Assembly: GCA_029783825.1 (NCBI GenBank)
Contig: JAREIK010000514.1
Span: 165,237-229,236, forward strand
Length of the DNA stretch: 64,000 nt
Direction of reading: 5' to 3'
DNA from: Sapria himalayana
Lineage: Eukaryota > Streptophyta > Magnoliopsida > Malpighiales > Rafflesiaceae
This document shows positions 1-11,742 of this stretch, piece by piece. Position numbers and translations under genes: made by a program. The notes beneath the pieces are model-generated. The model was not told the DNA's origin, ran no database searches, and worked only from the letters and a program-made list of their open reading frames with translations. Within the stretch, counting starts at the first letter, position 1. Each line of letters opens with the position of its first letter.

Positions 1-186
1 AGATATGGAGACCGAACTGAAAAAGAAGGATGAGCAGATAACTAATTTGATGGAAGAAATGCAAGAAACTAAACAAATAAAAAAGCAAAGCAACAGCAAA
101 TGTCCTATATGGAGTCACAGTTAGCGGCATTGGCTCATCATATAGCATTCCGAGATCCAGCTGGGAATCCTCGCAAGAAAGGCTAG
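1..186 (+). pseudogene. C-terminal tail of a CACTA-encoded TNPA/Ptta-like protein
   Basis: The first 120 bases read from position 2 as a Lys/Glu/Gln-rich amphipathic segment (DMETELKKKDEQITNLMEEM...) that looks like a coiled coil. The reading then continues in another frame from about position 85 (QQMSYMESQLAALAHHIAF...) and stops with TAG at 184-186, so one frame break lies around the A-rich stretch at 75-85. A coiled-coil tail followed directly by the non-coding 3' part of a CACTA element fits the accessory (TNPA / plant transposase Ptta-En-Spm) protein of these elements. The assignment rests on position and composition, not on a diagnostic motif; the 5' part is outside the window. It could instead be the tail of some other element-borne protein. 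Confidence 0.45.
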
Positions 187-579
187 CATTCCCTACAAAT
201 TATGATGATGATTGAGCATGAGAATTATTTATGAACTATTATTTATTTGTGTCTATGTATAGTAAATAATTATGATATTTTGTCACAAGTATCAATTTTT
301 TTAATCAAGTTTTATTCTTTGTTTTTTTGATTAACCAAATTATGAATCTTTGCATGACACATTATGTGAGAGAAAAAAAAAATTTAATTCAAACCATTCT
401 GACATTTCCACGGTCCTTCCAATGCATGGGTCCCATATTTACTGATTTCAGCTTTATAAAAAAGAGGGCTAGCTTATCTTATCTTTATTTTTCTAGAACC
501 ATTATAATTTTCACTATGTTTATCTTTAAACATAATTGCTGGACATCTTTTGAATTTTTGGTGAAGCTGTATGAGAATA
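187..579. other. AT-rich 3' flank of the CACTA A gene tail; no gene seen
   Basis: AT-rich sequence between the transposon gene tail and the internal tandem duplication. An open frame of 86 codons at 327-587 has no recognisable family and no coding-like composition. It probably represents the 3' untranslated and internal non-coding part of the element. Confidence 0.4.
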
Positions 580-1676
580 AACTTTAATTTGTGTTTGTCC
601 ATGTCTATAATATTTGTTTTTATATATCTGTGAATATGTTTTGCGTCTCTTAATTTTTTGGGTAGAGTTTTAGCCTATTATATGTATGTAAAAGCCCATA
701 ATCAGTAGTGGCAGAGACGACAGCGATGATTGTGGCGGTAGCAAAAGAAGCTGTGGCCATAGCAGGGCAGCATCGACAGCAGCAGCTGAGGTGACATCAA
801 TGGCAACTAAGGCAGAAGCAGTTGTAGCGATAGAAGAGGTAGTAGTGGCATCAGTGGCGGCAGTGACAGTACTGGCAGCTACGGCAGCAGCAGCTGCAAC
901 ACTGGTAGCAGCAGAAGTAGCGCCAGTGGAAGTAGAAATAATAGCGGCAGTGGTAGTGGTAGTGGCCACAGTAGTAGTAGTAGCGGCAGGAGTCACAGTA
1001 GTGGTAGTAGCGGTAGGAGTGGCAGTGATAGCGAGAGCAACAACAACGACAACATATGTGGTATATACGTAAGTATATAATCAGTATATACTTACATATA
1101 ATACTACAGTATTTTATGTACATATATACTGAGTATATATGTACACATAATACTGTAGTTTATATGTACTTATACTATAGTAATAACTGTACGAGTGAAA
1201 TACTAGTATATATGTACATATTTACTGCAGCAATATTTATTTATCAAAACATAGTTATTTTTTATTTATTTTGATTTGATTTGGTGGTTTAAATTTCTTA
1301 AAGATATGGTACCACATTGTTTTCCATACGAAGCTTGTATAAGTGAACACATATTTCAACAAACATGAAGCACCGTGACTCGGACAACATTTTTGCAGCG
1401 GAAAGTTGGTGATGGAAGGAGCAGTGGAAGAGAAAGCAACTTCAATGCATTGATAGATTATACATTATGCATATTCGGTTGATACATTGATTAATAAGAT
1501 GTAATATAATTTTTATTATTCTTTTGTTTTTGTTATTTAAAATATTGTATTAGAATAAGTTATTGAATGAAATTTTTTTTAATTTAAAATTTTCTTTTAT
1601 AGTTTCTATTTTTAGTAAATTTATTTTTAAAATATTAAATAATTTAATTAATTTTTTTTAAAACTATATTACATTC
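580..1676 (+). repeat. Internal tandem duplication of CACTA A, copy 1
   Basis: Copy 1 of a direct duplication. Matching landmarks are the start (TTGTCCATGTCTATAAT at about 593, TTGTTCATGTCTATAAT at about 1691), the phrase GGGTAGAGTTTTAGCCTATTAT (about 659 and 1758), a GCA/GTA-rich block (700-1060), a TATATGTAC-rich block (1060-1250) and a moderately GC block with GAGAAAGCAAC (about 1430 and 2760). The two copies are clearly diverged, so the duplication is old. The same module occurs once, inverted, in element B (about 21700-22090) without the trinucleotide block. Confidence 0.7.
700..1050. repeat. GGCAGTAGT-type imperfect trinucleotide minisatellite, first block
   Basis: Dense imperfect run of GCA, GTA, GTG and GCG triplets (for example GTAGTAGTAGCGGCAGGAGT near 980). 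It is sharply GC-richer than the surrounding AT-rich DNA. Because the period is three, long open frames arise on both strands with Ala/Val/Thr-rich or Cys/Tyr/Arg-rich translations. These are by-products of the repeat and not evidence of a gene. Confidence 0.75.
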
Positions 1677-2960
1677 AACTGTAATTTTTGTTTGTTCATG
1701 TCTATAATAACTATTTTTATATATCTGTGAATATGTTGGTATTTGTCCAAAATATTTGGGTAGAGTTTTAGCCTATTATAGGTATGTAAAAGCCTATTAT
1801 CATCAGAGGCAGTGGCGCCAGCAGCGGCGGCAACAGTGGTAGTGACAACAGAGGCGATAGTGGCATAAGAAGCGGCTATAGTGGCAGCGGCAGCATCAGC
1901 ACATGCAGCGTTGTGGGTAGGGGTAATAGTAGCTATCGCGGTAGCCACGATAGTAGTGGCTGTAGCTGAGGTAGCAGAGATAGCAGAAGTAGTAGAGGTA
2001 GCAGAGGCAGCGGAGGTAGTGAAATAAGCAGAAGCATAGGAAGCAGAGGTAGTAGTTGCACCAGAAGCAACAGTAGTAGTGGTGGTAGAAGTGTCTGCAC
2101 AAGAAGCAGTGGCTGCACTGGAAGCAGCGGCAGCATCGAAAGCAGAGGTAGTGGCGGGGTAGTAGCAGTAGCGGCGGCGACGATAGTGGCTGCAGCGGCA
2201 TGTAGTGGAAGCTCCAGTAGTGGTGGCAGTGGTAGAAGTGGTGGCATTAGCCATAGCAGCCAGCGTCTGTGGCTTTAGTAGTAGCGGCGGTAGTAGGAGC
2301 TGTGAAAATAGTAGTGGTATAGGCAGTGATAGCGGCAATTGCAGCAGTGGCAGGAGCGGCAATGGGAGCAGCAACAACAACACCTATTGAGATATATACA
2401 TACGAATAAAGTCAGTATATGCGTACATTTAATACTGTAGTATTTTATGTACGTATATACTGAGTATATTTGTACTCAGATTATATGTACACTTAATACT
2501 TTTGTTTATATGTACATATACGGTAGTAATATTGTAAGAGTGAATTGCTAGTATATATTTACATATATACTGCAAGATTATATATGTATTAAAATATACC
2601 TTTTTTTGACTGAGTAGTTTAATTTTCTTACAAATATGATGCCGCATTATTCCTCATACAAAACTTTTATAAGTGATTGGATTTTTCACTAGATATTACG
2701 TGCCATGACTTGGATAGCTTTGTCGTAGTAGAAAAAAGATGATCTGAGGAGCAGAGGGAAAGAAAGCAACGTCAATGAATGGATATATTATACTTTATAC
2801 ATTGTTGGTAGATACATTGATGAATAAAAATAAAAGTTTGATATTTTTTTGTTTTAATTATGTAAAATATTAAATTTGAATAAGATATTAAATGATTTTA
2901 TTTTTTGCTTTTATAAATAATTTATAGTTTTAATTTTTATTCAATATGATTTAAATATAA
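1677..2960 (+). repeat. Internal tandem duplication of CACTA A, copy 2
   Basis: Second copy of the 1.1-kb module, longer than copy 1 mainly because its trinucleotide-rich block (1800-2390) is about 230 bp larger. The order of landmarks is identical to copy 1 and the segment ends in the same poly-T/AT-rich tail before the CACTA subterminal repeats begin. Confidence 0.7.
1800..2390. repeat. GGCAGTAGT-type imperfect trinucleotide minisatellite, second block
   Basis: Expanded counterpart of the block at 700-1050 in the second copy of the internal duplication. Motifs such as GGCAGCGGC and AGTAGTGGTGGTAG dominate. A 239-codon open frame on the minus strand over 1664-2383 is composed of Ala, Thr, Ser and Leu runs dictated by the triplet repeat, and overlapping frames on both strands are open as well. 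Confidence 0.75.
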
Positions 2961-3009
2961 TAAATTATTTAATTAAAAAATTTTAAAATTTTTTAAATTC
3001 TGTTAATAT

Positions 3010-3441
3010 TTTTGAAATTAAAATAGATAGGAAAAATTCCCTAGCTAAATTAGCGAGGGGAAAATCCCTCGCTAATTTAGAGAAGGAAATTTCCATAGCT
3101 AATTTAGCCAGGAAAATAATAAAATTAGCGACGGATATTCCGTCGTTACTTTTCTGATGCTAAGTACTTTAGCTAGAAATTCCGCCATCGTTATTTTTGT
3201 TTAGCGACGGAATATTTTGTTTATCTTGCTATTTTAGCAACAGAATTTTTCTTTTTTAGCGAAAGAATTTTTTGTCTCTAATCTTTTAGCTAGGGAAAAT
3301 TCCGTAGCTAAAATTTAGCAAGAAGCACTTTAGAAAGGGATACGATCCATTGGTATTCCATCTCTATTTACCATTTAGCTATGGAAATTTCCCATATATC
3401 TAGGAAATTGTCCCTAGCTATATGAGATTTTTCTTGTAGTG
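3010..3441. promoter_or_regulatory. CACTA A subterminal repeat region and Y-type terminus
   Basis: Many copies, direct and inverted, of AGCTAGGGAAAATTCC-like and TAGCGACGGAATATTTTG-like motifs. Examples are TAGCGAGGGGAAAATCCCTC at about 3051-3070 and TTAGCTAGGGAAAATTCCGT at about 3287-3306. Adjacent inverted copies can form hairpins. In En/Spm-type elements such subterminal repeats bind the TNPA-like protein and bring the ends together; that role is inferred from the family. The terminus is TTTTTCTTGTAGTG at 3428-3441. Confidence 0.7.
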
Positions 3442-3975
3442 TATCTTCTTTTTATCTATATATGTGTCTATCTATCGATCTATCTATCCATCTATTTGTC
3501 TATGTATCTATCTATCTGTCTATCGATCTATCTATCTATTTATCTATCTATCTATTTGTCTGTATATCTAATTATTTGTCTATTTATCAATCAATCAATC
3601 TGTCTATATATACATCTTTCCATCATCTATCTATCTATGTATGTATGTATCTCACTATATGTATATTTGTTTATCTATCTTCTATCTACAATCTATATAT
3701 CTATCTAACTATCTATCTACAATTTTTCTATCTATTTATTTTTGTATATCTATCTTCTATGTATATGTCTAATTGTTAATCTATCATTCAATCTATTTAT
3801 CAATCTATTTATCTATCTATATGTCTATCTATCTAGTTGTCTATCTGTTTATCTGTCTATCTATCTATCTTTCTATCTGACTATTTTTCTATCTGTATAT
3901 CTATCAATATATCTATCTGTGTATCTGTCGATCTATGTATCTGTCTATCTATCTATTTTTCTATCTTTCTATCTT

Positions 3976-4013
<38 letters not shown>

Positions 4014-7000
4014 CATCTCTCGATCTATTTATCTGCCCATCTATCTAACTATATATCTGTCTATTTGTTTATTTGTCTATTTATCAATATGGTCTATCTG
4101 TCTATCTATTTATCTATATATTTGTTTCATGGTTAATCTCTTTATCTATCTACTTGTCCATGTGTTTATCTAATTATATGAGTATCTTTCTATCTATATA
4201 TTTGTGTATATGTCTAACTGTCTATCTATCTATTTATCTATCTATCTATGAATCTATCTATCTTTCTTTCTTTCTATTAATCTATCCTTTATCTATCTAT
4301 CTATATATCTATCTATTTGTATATCTATCTATCTATCTATCTATCGGTCTGTCTATTAGTCTATTTGTCTATCTGTCTATCTATATATCTAGCTATTTGT
4401 TGATCTGTCTATCCATATTTTTGAATATCTTTGTATGTGTATATCTATCTATCTATGTATCTATTTATTTTTCTATCTATCTATCTTTCTATCTACTTAG
4501 CTGTCTATCTCACTATCTGTATATATGTGTATCTATCTACTATATATGTCTATCTATCTATCTCTCTATTTTAAAATCTATCTATTTTATATTTTTGTCT
4601 ATTTGTCTTCTATCTATATGTGTATGTGTCTATTTGTCTATCAATCTATCTATCCGTCCATCTTTTTATATGTCTATCTATCTATCAATCAATTTGTCTA
4701 TCTATCTATCTATCTATCTGTCTATCTTTATATCTATTTTTCTTTCTACTTGTTTATTTATCAATCTATCAATCTTTCCATCTATCAACCTATCTATCTA
4801 TCTATTTGTCTATCTGTCTATCTATCTATATTGACTCTTTGGCTATCTCTCTATCTTTATATCTATTTTGTAATTTATATTTTTATCGATCTACTTGGCT
4901 ATCTTTCTATCTAATTATCTAAATATCTTTGTATCTTTCTATTTGTGTATATGTCTATCTATCTATCTATCTATCTATCTGTCTGTCTGTCTATCTCTCA
5001 ATCTATTTGCCTGTATATCTATCTATCTATTTGTCTATCTGTCTATCTGACTATCAATCTATTTGTATTTATGCGTGTCTATCTATTTGTCTATCTGTCT
5101 ATCTATATATCTAACTATCTATCTATCTGTCAATCTGCCTATCAGTCTATATGTCTATCAGTTTATTAGTCTATCAGTCTATCAGTCTATCTGTCTATCC
5201 TTCTATCTATCAATCTATAAATAAATAAATATGTTTATCAGTCTATCTATGTATTTAGTTATATGTTCTATCTATCTATATCTCAATCTATATATTTGTT
5301 TATCGATTTATCTCTTTATATATCTACTTTTTATCTGTCTATCTTTTAATCTGAGTATATTTCTATATTTCTATTTGTGTATATGTTTATCTATCTATTT
5401 GTCTATATTTTTATCTATCTATCTGTCTATCTGGTTATCTGTCTATATGTCTACATCTCTCTTACTTTCTCTATCTGGCAATATAGTTTATTTGTCTATC
5501 TATTTACTAGTTTATCTCTTTATCAATCTATTTGTATGTCTGTCTATTTGTATATTTGTAAGTCTGTCATATTATCTGTTTGTCTATTTATTTTCTATCT
5601 ATTTGTCTATCTATCTTCTATCTGTATGCGTGTCTATCTATTTCTCTATTTTTCTATCTATCTATTTGTCTATCCCTCAAACTAACTATCTATCTATCTT
5701 TATATCTTCCTATCTATCTATCTATCTATCTATCTACTGATCGATATATATTTCTATTTATGTATCTATATATTTATCTATCCGTCTATCTATCTATCTG
5801 TCTATCTATCTATCTATCTATATATCAATATGTATAGCTATCTATCTATATATATGTCTATTTATCTATCTGTCTATCTGTCAATTTCTTTATCTATCTG
5901 TGTATTTGTCTATCTATCTGTGTATCTATTTATCTTTTGTCTATATGTCTACCTGTCTATCTATTTAACTATCTACATATATATTTGTCTCTTTATCTAT
6001 CTATCTATCTGTTTGTCTATTTGTCTATATGTTTATATATCTATCTGTCTAGATATCTATCAGTCTATCTATCTATATGTCTATATGGACTCTATGTATA
6101 CCTATCTGTTTGTCTATCTATGTATCTATCTACCTATCTATCTATATGTAAATCTATCTATCAATATATTATATATATATATATTTCTCTCTCTTTCTGA
6201 CTAACTGTCTATCTTTAAAATCTATATTTTGTCAATCAATCTATTTAGCTCTATATCGATTTGTTTATCTGTCTATCTATTTCTTTATCTATCTATCTAT
6301 CTATTTATTTGTCTATCTATCTTTTTTTATCTATAGATTTGTCTATCTGTTTATCGCTTGATCGGTATATCAATCTATCTATGTATCTATCTACTTATCT
6401 TTCTATATGTAAATCTATCTATCTATTTATTTGTTTATCTATCTATCTATTTGACTAGGTGTCTGTCTTTTACATCTATCTTTTGTCTATCTATCTATCT
6501 AGCTATCTGTATATTTGTTTATCTATCAATCTATCAATCTATCTATTAGTCTATCTATCTATCAGTCTATCTATCAAGTTATTTGTCTATCTATCTATCG
6601 ATCTGTCTATCTATTTATCTGTCAATCACTATATCTATCTGTCTATATATCAATGTGACTATCTATCTATATTTCTATTTGTGTATATATACATATCTAT
6701 ATATAAATATGTCTATATGACTATATATCTAACTAACAATCTTTCTATCTTTTTATCTGTGTATCTTTCTATCAATCTATATATTTATATATCTATCAAT
6801 TTGTCTATATATTTATATATCTATATATGTATCTATCTGTCTATCTATCTATCTATATATCATTCTATCTATTTATTTGTCTATCTTTGTATCTCTCTAT
6901 TTATCTATATATCTATCTGTCTATCATTTTAACCGTCTATCTATCTATTTATCTATCTCTCAATTTATCTATATATATATATATATCTCTCTCTCTTTCT

Positions 7001-7158
7001 CTCTCTCTGTCTATCTATCTTGATGGCCTATCAATATATTTGTTTATCTATCTATCTGTCTATCTATCTATTTGTCAATATATCTATCTATTAGAGTATC
7101 TATCTATTAGTCTATTTATCTTTCTAACTGAGTGTCTTTCTATATTCATATTTATCTA

Positions 7159-7199
<41 letters not shown>

Positions 7200-7301
7200 T
7201 ATCTTTCTATATATCTATCTATCTATGTATCTGTATGTCTATCTATCTGTCTATCTACCTATGAACTATCTATTAATCAATCTATCTGTCTATCTTTTTT
7301 T

Positions 7302-7333
<32 letters not shown>

Positions 7334-9121
7334 CAATATGTCTATCTATCTACCTGTCTATTTTGTCTGTTTGTCTATTTATTTTTTTTATATGTTTGTC
7401 TGTCTGTCTATTTGTCTTCTATCTATATGTGTTTCTGTAATTCTCTCTATTTGTCTATCTATCTGTATGTCGATCTATCTAACTATCAATGTATCTATTT
7501 TTATATTTTGTATCTAACTATCTATATATCTATCTATCTATTATCAATCTATCTATCTGTATATCTATCTATCTATTTGTCTATCTGTCTATTTGTCTAT
7601 TTGTCTATTTTTCTATCTGTCTATCTATCTATTAGTCTATTTGTCTATCTATCTAAATTTTTATCTATATATTTGTCTATCTATCTATATGTATTTCAGT
7701 CAATCTATCTATCTATTTATCTATTTATCATTCTATCTTTCTATCTTTCTATATATCTATTTAGCTATCTATCTATCAATTTATCTATATATCTATCAAT
7801 CTATCTATCTATCTATATTTCTATAGGGTCTTTCTATCTAGTTGTCTGTTTGTCTATCATTATATCTGTTTTCAGGTTATCTCTTTAACTATCTATTTGT
7901 CTATTTGTCTATCTATCTATCTATATATCTATATATTTGAATATCTATCTATTTATATATCTCACTAAATGTCTATCTCTCTACATCTATCCTCTATTTT
8001 CCATTCTATCTATCTATATATCTATATATCTGTCTATCTATGTGTCTGTGTGTCTGTTTGTCTGTCTATCTGTGTGACAAACTATATGTCTATCCGTGTC
8101 TATCTGTCTATATGTCTATCTGTCTATATGTGTATCTGTCTGTTTGTCTATATGTGTGTCTATCTATCTGTCTTTCTATCTTTTTCTTTGTCTATCTGTT
8201 TAACCATCTTTCTATATATCTTTCTTTCTATTTTTCTATCTATGTAGCTAGCTATCTATCTATCTATTAATTGATGTATCTATCTATTTTTTTAACTATC
8301 TATCTATCTACCTATCTATATATCTAAGAATCTATCAACCTATTTATCTATATAGCTCTTTTTATATCTATATTTGTGTGTATATATCTATATTTCTTTC
8401 TGCCTATTTTGCTATATTGCTATCTGGATATCTATCTATTTATCTATCTGATGGTCTATATATTTGCCTATCTGTCTATTTGTAAATATATATATTTGAT
8501 TATTTGTCTATATGTCTATAAGTTTTTTTGTCTATATCTTTATCTGTCTATCTATCCATCTATGTATCTATATATCTATCTATCTATCTATATGGTCTAT
8601 CTATCTATCTGTCTATCTTTTTTCTGTCTATATGTTTATTAGTTTATCTCTTTATCTATCTACTTGTCTATATATCTATATATCTATCTAATTATCTTTC
8701 TATTTGTCTATTTATGTATATATCTATATGTCTATCTATCTATCTATCTATTTGTCTATCTGTCTATCTATGTATGTATCTATCTTTCTATCTATCTGTC
8801 TGTCTAGCTATCTATTTATCTCTCTATCTGTCTAAATTTTTTTCATTCTATCTATCTATATGGTATATCTATCTATCTCTCTATCTATATATCTATTAAT
8901 CAGTTTATCTCTTTTTCTATCTTTATCTTCTTGTCTATCTTTTATATATTTCAATGTGACAATCTTTCTATTTGTCTATATATGTATATCTTTATCTATC
9001 TTTCTATCAAACTATTTATCTATCTATTTATCTATCTATCTATATATCTGTCTACATATCTATCTATTTATCTAACTATATGTAAACCTATCTATATGTC
9101 TATCTATCTATCTATATGTCG

Positions 9122-9153
<32 letters not shown>

Positions 9154-10465
9154 ATTATATTGTTTATCTGTCTATCTGTCTATCTATTTATCAGTTTATC
9201 TTTTATCTTTCTACTTGTCTATCTGTCTATCTATCTATCAGACTATCTCTATATCTATCTATATGTGTATATGTCTATCTATCTATCTCTCTAAATGTCT
9301 ATCTATCTATTTGACTATATTTTGTATTGTCTATTTGTGTATATGTCTATCTATCACTCTTTAAATGTCAATCTGTCTATGTCTCTCTACCATGTGCCTA
9401 TAAATATATATATATATATCTAACTATTTGTAAATCTATCTTTCTATTTGTCTATTTGTCTATTTTACTTTCCGTCAATTTGGCTGTCTGTCCATCTATT
9501 GTTATTAGTCTGTATGTGTAATTGTTTGTCTCTCTGCTTGTCTATCTGTCTACATTTCTATGTATCTATCTATCTATCCATTTATCTATATATCTATCTA
9601 TCTATTTATCTATCTGTCTATATATCTATCTATCTATCAATATTTCTTTCTATCTGTCTAGCTGTCTATTTATCTATTTATCTGTCTATCTGATTATCTA
9701 TCTATCTATATGTCTATCTGTCTATATGTTTATCTACCTATATGTATATCTGTCTATCTGTCTATCTGCATTGTCTCTATCTATCTATCGGTCTATCTGG
9801 CTATCTTTCAATCTCTATATCTGCCTATTAGTCAATCTATCCATCTTTTTATTTGTCTAGCTATCTATCTATCTATCTACCTGTTTTTTGTCTATTTGTC
9901 TATCTATCTAAATGGTATATCTGTTTATCACTCTATTTGTATATCTATTTATCAGTTTATCTCTTTATATATCTACTTGTCTAGCTATCTAGCTGTCTAT
10001 CTGTATAAATGTCTATCTGCCTATCTGTCAATATATCTATCTGCCTATATGTCCATATAACTATCTATCTATCTATTTGTGTATATGTCTGTCTTTCTAT
10101 CTATCTATCTACCTTTCTATCTATCTGTCTATTTATCTATCTATTAATATATCTATCTATTTATATATCTTTTAATCTATCTATTTGTGTATTAGCATAT
10201 ATATCTATTAGTCTATCTATCTATCTATTAATCTATCTATATGTCTATCAGTTTCTACGTTTTTATGTCTTTCTATTAATTTATTAATCTATGTATCAGT
10301 CTTTCTGACAATATGTCTACCTTTTTATTTTTGCGTCTCTATTTTGTCTATATATCTTTCTATCTATATATCTATCTTCTGTCTATGTGTCTATCTATCT
10401 GTCTATCTTCCTATCAGTCTATTTATCTAATTGTTAAACTATATTTATATCAATCTTCTATTTGT
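3442..10465. repeat. GATA/GACA (TCTA/TCTG) tetranucleotide satellite, block 1
   Basis: About 7 kb of degenerate tetranucleotide repeat, + strand TCTA with frequent TCTG, TTTG, TATG, CAAT and TTTA variants; the - strand is GATA/GACA. G is rare on the + strand. Simple-repeat islands include (TA)n at 7159-7198 and a compound (TA)n(TC)n at about 6970-7010. Long open frames translate as Tyr-Leu-Ser-Ile repeats in all three + frames simply because TCTA contains no + strand stop; they are not genes. The block ends at the LINE target-site duplication (10446-10465). It starts abruptly at the CACTA A terminus. Confidence 0.95.
10446..10465. repeat. LINE target-site duplication, left copy
   Basis: TATATCAATCTTCTATTTGT is repeated exactly at 16987-17006, just after the A-run at the 3' end of the LINE insertion. 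A 20-bp perfect direct repeat at both edges is what target-primed reverse transcription leaves. Confidence 0.85.
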
Positions 10466-10467
10466 AA

Positions 10468-11742
10468 ATTCTCCCGGCTATCATCTTCTCTGCCGAAGAA
10501 TCTAGAAGGCTCTTAGAACCTTTCGAATACACGCTCATTGGTAAGTTCTCTCACGACATGCCTCGTGCGATTGGAGTTCAGAAATTCATCGACAATTTAA
10601 AGGTCAAGGGGAAAGTGAAATTTGCTGATTTTGATGCCAAACATGTCGTGCTCCAATGCTCTCTACTGGAAGATCAATATCGTGTATGGCAGTGTGGATT
10701 ATGGCAAGTTGACGGCTTCCCCATGCGTATACTGAAGTGGACAAAGGATTTTACTCCTCTTGAAGAGGCGCCTATAGCCTCGGTATGGTTTACATTGCCT
10801 TTTCTTCCACTCCATCTTTTCTCTGAAACATCTCTCTATGCAATTTTATCGTGTTTGGGTAAGCCCATGTTACGAGATGAAGCCACAAGAACCATGGCAA
10901 GGCCGAATAAAGCACGTGTATGTGTCGAGCTAAACCTCTTAACTAAACCGCCTGACAAAATATGGATAGGTAGTAGTGAAGGTGAATAGGCCGAGGGGTT
11001 TTGGCAAACTGTCATCCCCGAAAGCCTTCCTCCCTACTGTACAAAATGTAAGAGGCTCGGGCATGAAAATTTATCGTGCAAGGTGGGGAAAGAAAAGCAT
11101 AACAACGGGCAGCAGCATGAAGGAGGAGGTAGGAAGGTGATGCAATGGGTAAGGAAAGAGGAGGCCTCACTTCTCAAACAAAATATCCAGCCGAAGGGAG
11201 ATCTGGACAGTGGAATAATATCAAGCATCCCACCAGATTATCCAAATATTACCCAAGAAGAAGGAACCCTGATAGAGACTAACTTGGGGATAGAGAATGA
11301 TGTTAGCTTAAAAAAGGATGGGAGGAGGTAAAACACAAGAGAAAATATAAAAAAACATCTAAAACAAAAATTGTATTGAAAGAAAAACTTGATGATTATG
11401 CGTGGATAGACGAGGATCTTCTAGATTTTCCTGAAGAAGATTGGTAATTTTTAGTTGCCCTTCAAGTCACAAGGGTGATGTATCTCAAGAAGAGCCTGAG
11501 GTGAAAGCAAATGGTGATATATATATTTATAATAAAGATTGGGGGAATCTTTTAAGAACCCAATCCATGGAGGCCCTAAAGCAAATGGCCATGGTGCTCG
11601 GAAAACAGGTAAAATATAATGAGATTAGGCATGAAATTCCTCACACTCCTAAAAAGTAAGAAATACGAAAAAATATGCTAACATGTCTTATGAATCTAAG
11701 TGTACAACTCGAGCCCAAGCTAAATTAGTTTTTAATGGATAG
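10468..11742 (+). pseudogene. LINE ORF1 protein: DUF4283 domain with CCHC zinc knuckle, broken
   Basis: The frame is open from the truncation point at 10468, upstream of the first Met at 10558, and reads IFSAEESRRLLEPFEYTLIGKFSH..., the usual start of the DUF4283 RNA-binding domain. Family hallmarks follow: WQCGLWQVDGFPMRI, the W-T-x-x-F segment, and ARVCVELNLL near 10910-10945. A premature TAG at 10987-10989 interrupts the frame; the same frame then continues GFWQTVIPESLPPYCTKC with a CX2CX4HX4C knuckle (YCTKCKRLGHENLSC, about 11035-11080). After a frame change near 11330 the Lys-rich and acidic tail (DDYAWIDEDLLDFPEEDW, then 11441-11659) continues to a likely stop at 11740-11742. The original start codon is lost. 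ORF1 proteins bind LINE RNA; here only a pseudogene remains. Confidence 0.85.

Larger units (their letters stand above)
1..3441 (+). mobile_element. CACTA element A, 3' portion with Y-type end
   Basis: The right boundary is the terminal sequence TTTTTCTTGTAGTG ending at 3441, the reverse complement of the CACTA-family terminus CACTACAAGAAAAA. The sequence changes abruptly to tetranucleotide satellite at 3442. Inside the end lies about 430 bp of repeated TAGCTAGGGA / TAGCGACGGA motifs in both orientations, typical of CACTA subterminal transposase-binding regions. Further in are a tandem duplication (580-2960) and, at the window edge, the tail of a transposon protein gene reading towards this end. 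The 1300-1510 and 2640-2830 segments are recognisably the reverse complement of 21790-22020 in element B, so A and B are the same family and this end equals the left end of B. The other end lies outside the window. Confidence 0.75.

Noticed and set aside
670..2390. Ala/Thr/Val-rich open frames on both strands (up to 239 codons)
   Set aside because: They follow a trinucleotide-rich repeat, are open on both strands, and match no family.
3020..3440. Repeated inverted motifs considered as a MITE or CRISPR-like array
   Set aside because: No regular spacer-repeat structure; motifs are CACTA subterminal repeats next to a CACTA terminus.
3439..10287. Many open frames of 60-250 codons with Tyr-Leu-Ser-Ile repeats
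   Set aside because: TCTA repeats contain no + strand stop in any frame, so overlapping frames are open together; translation is dictated by the four-base unit. The same holds in the other satellite blocks.
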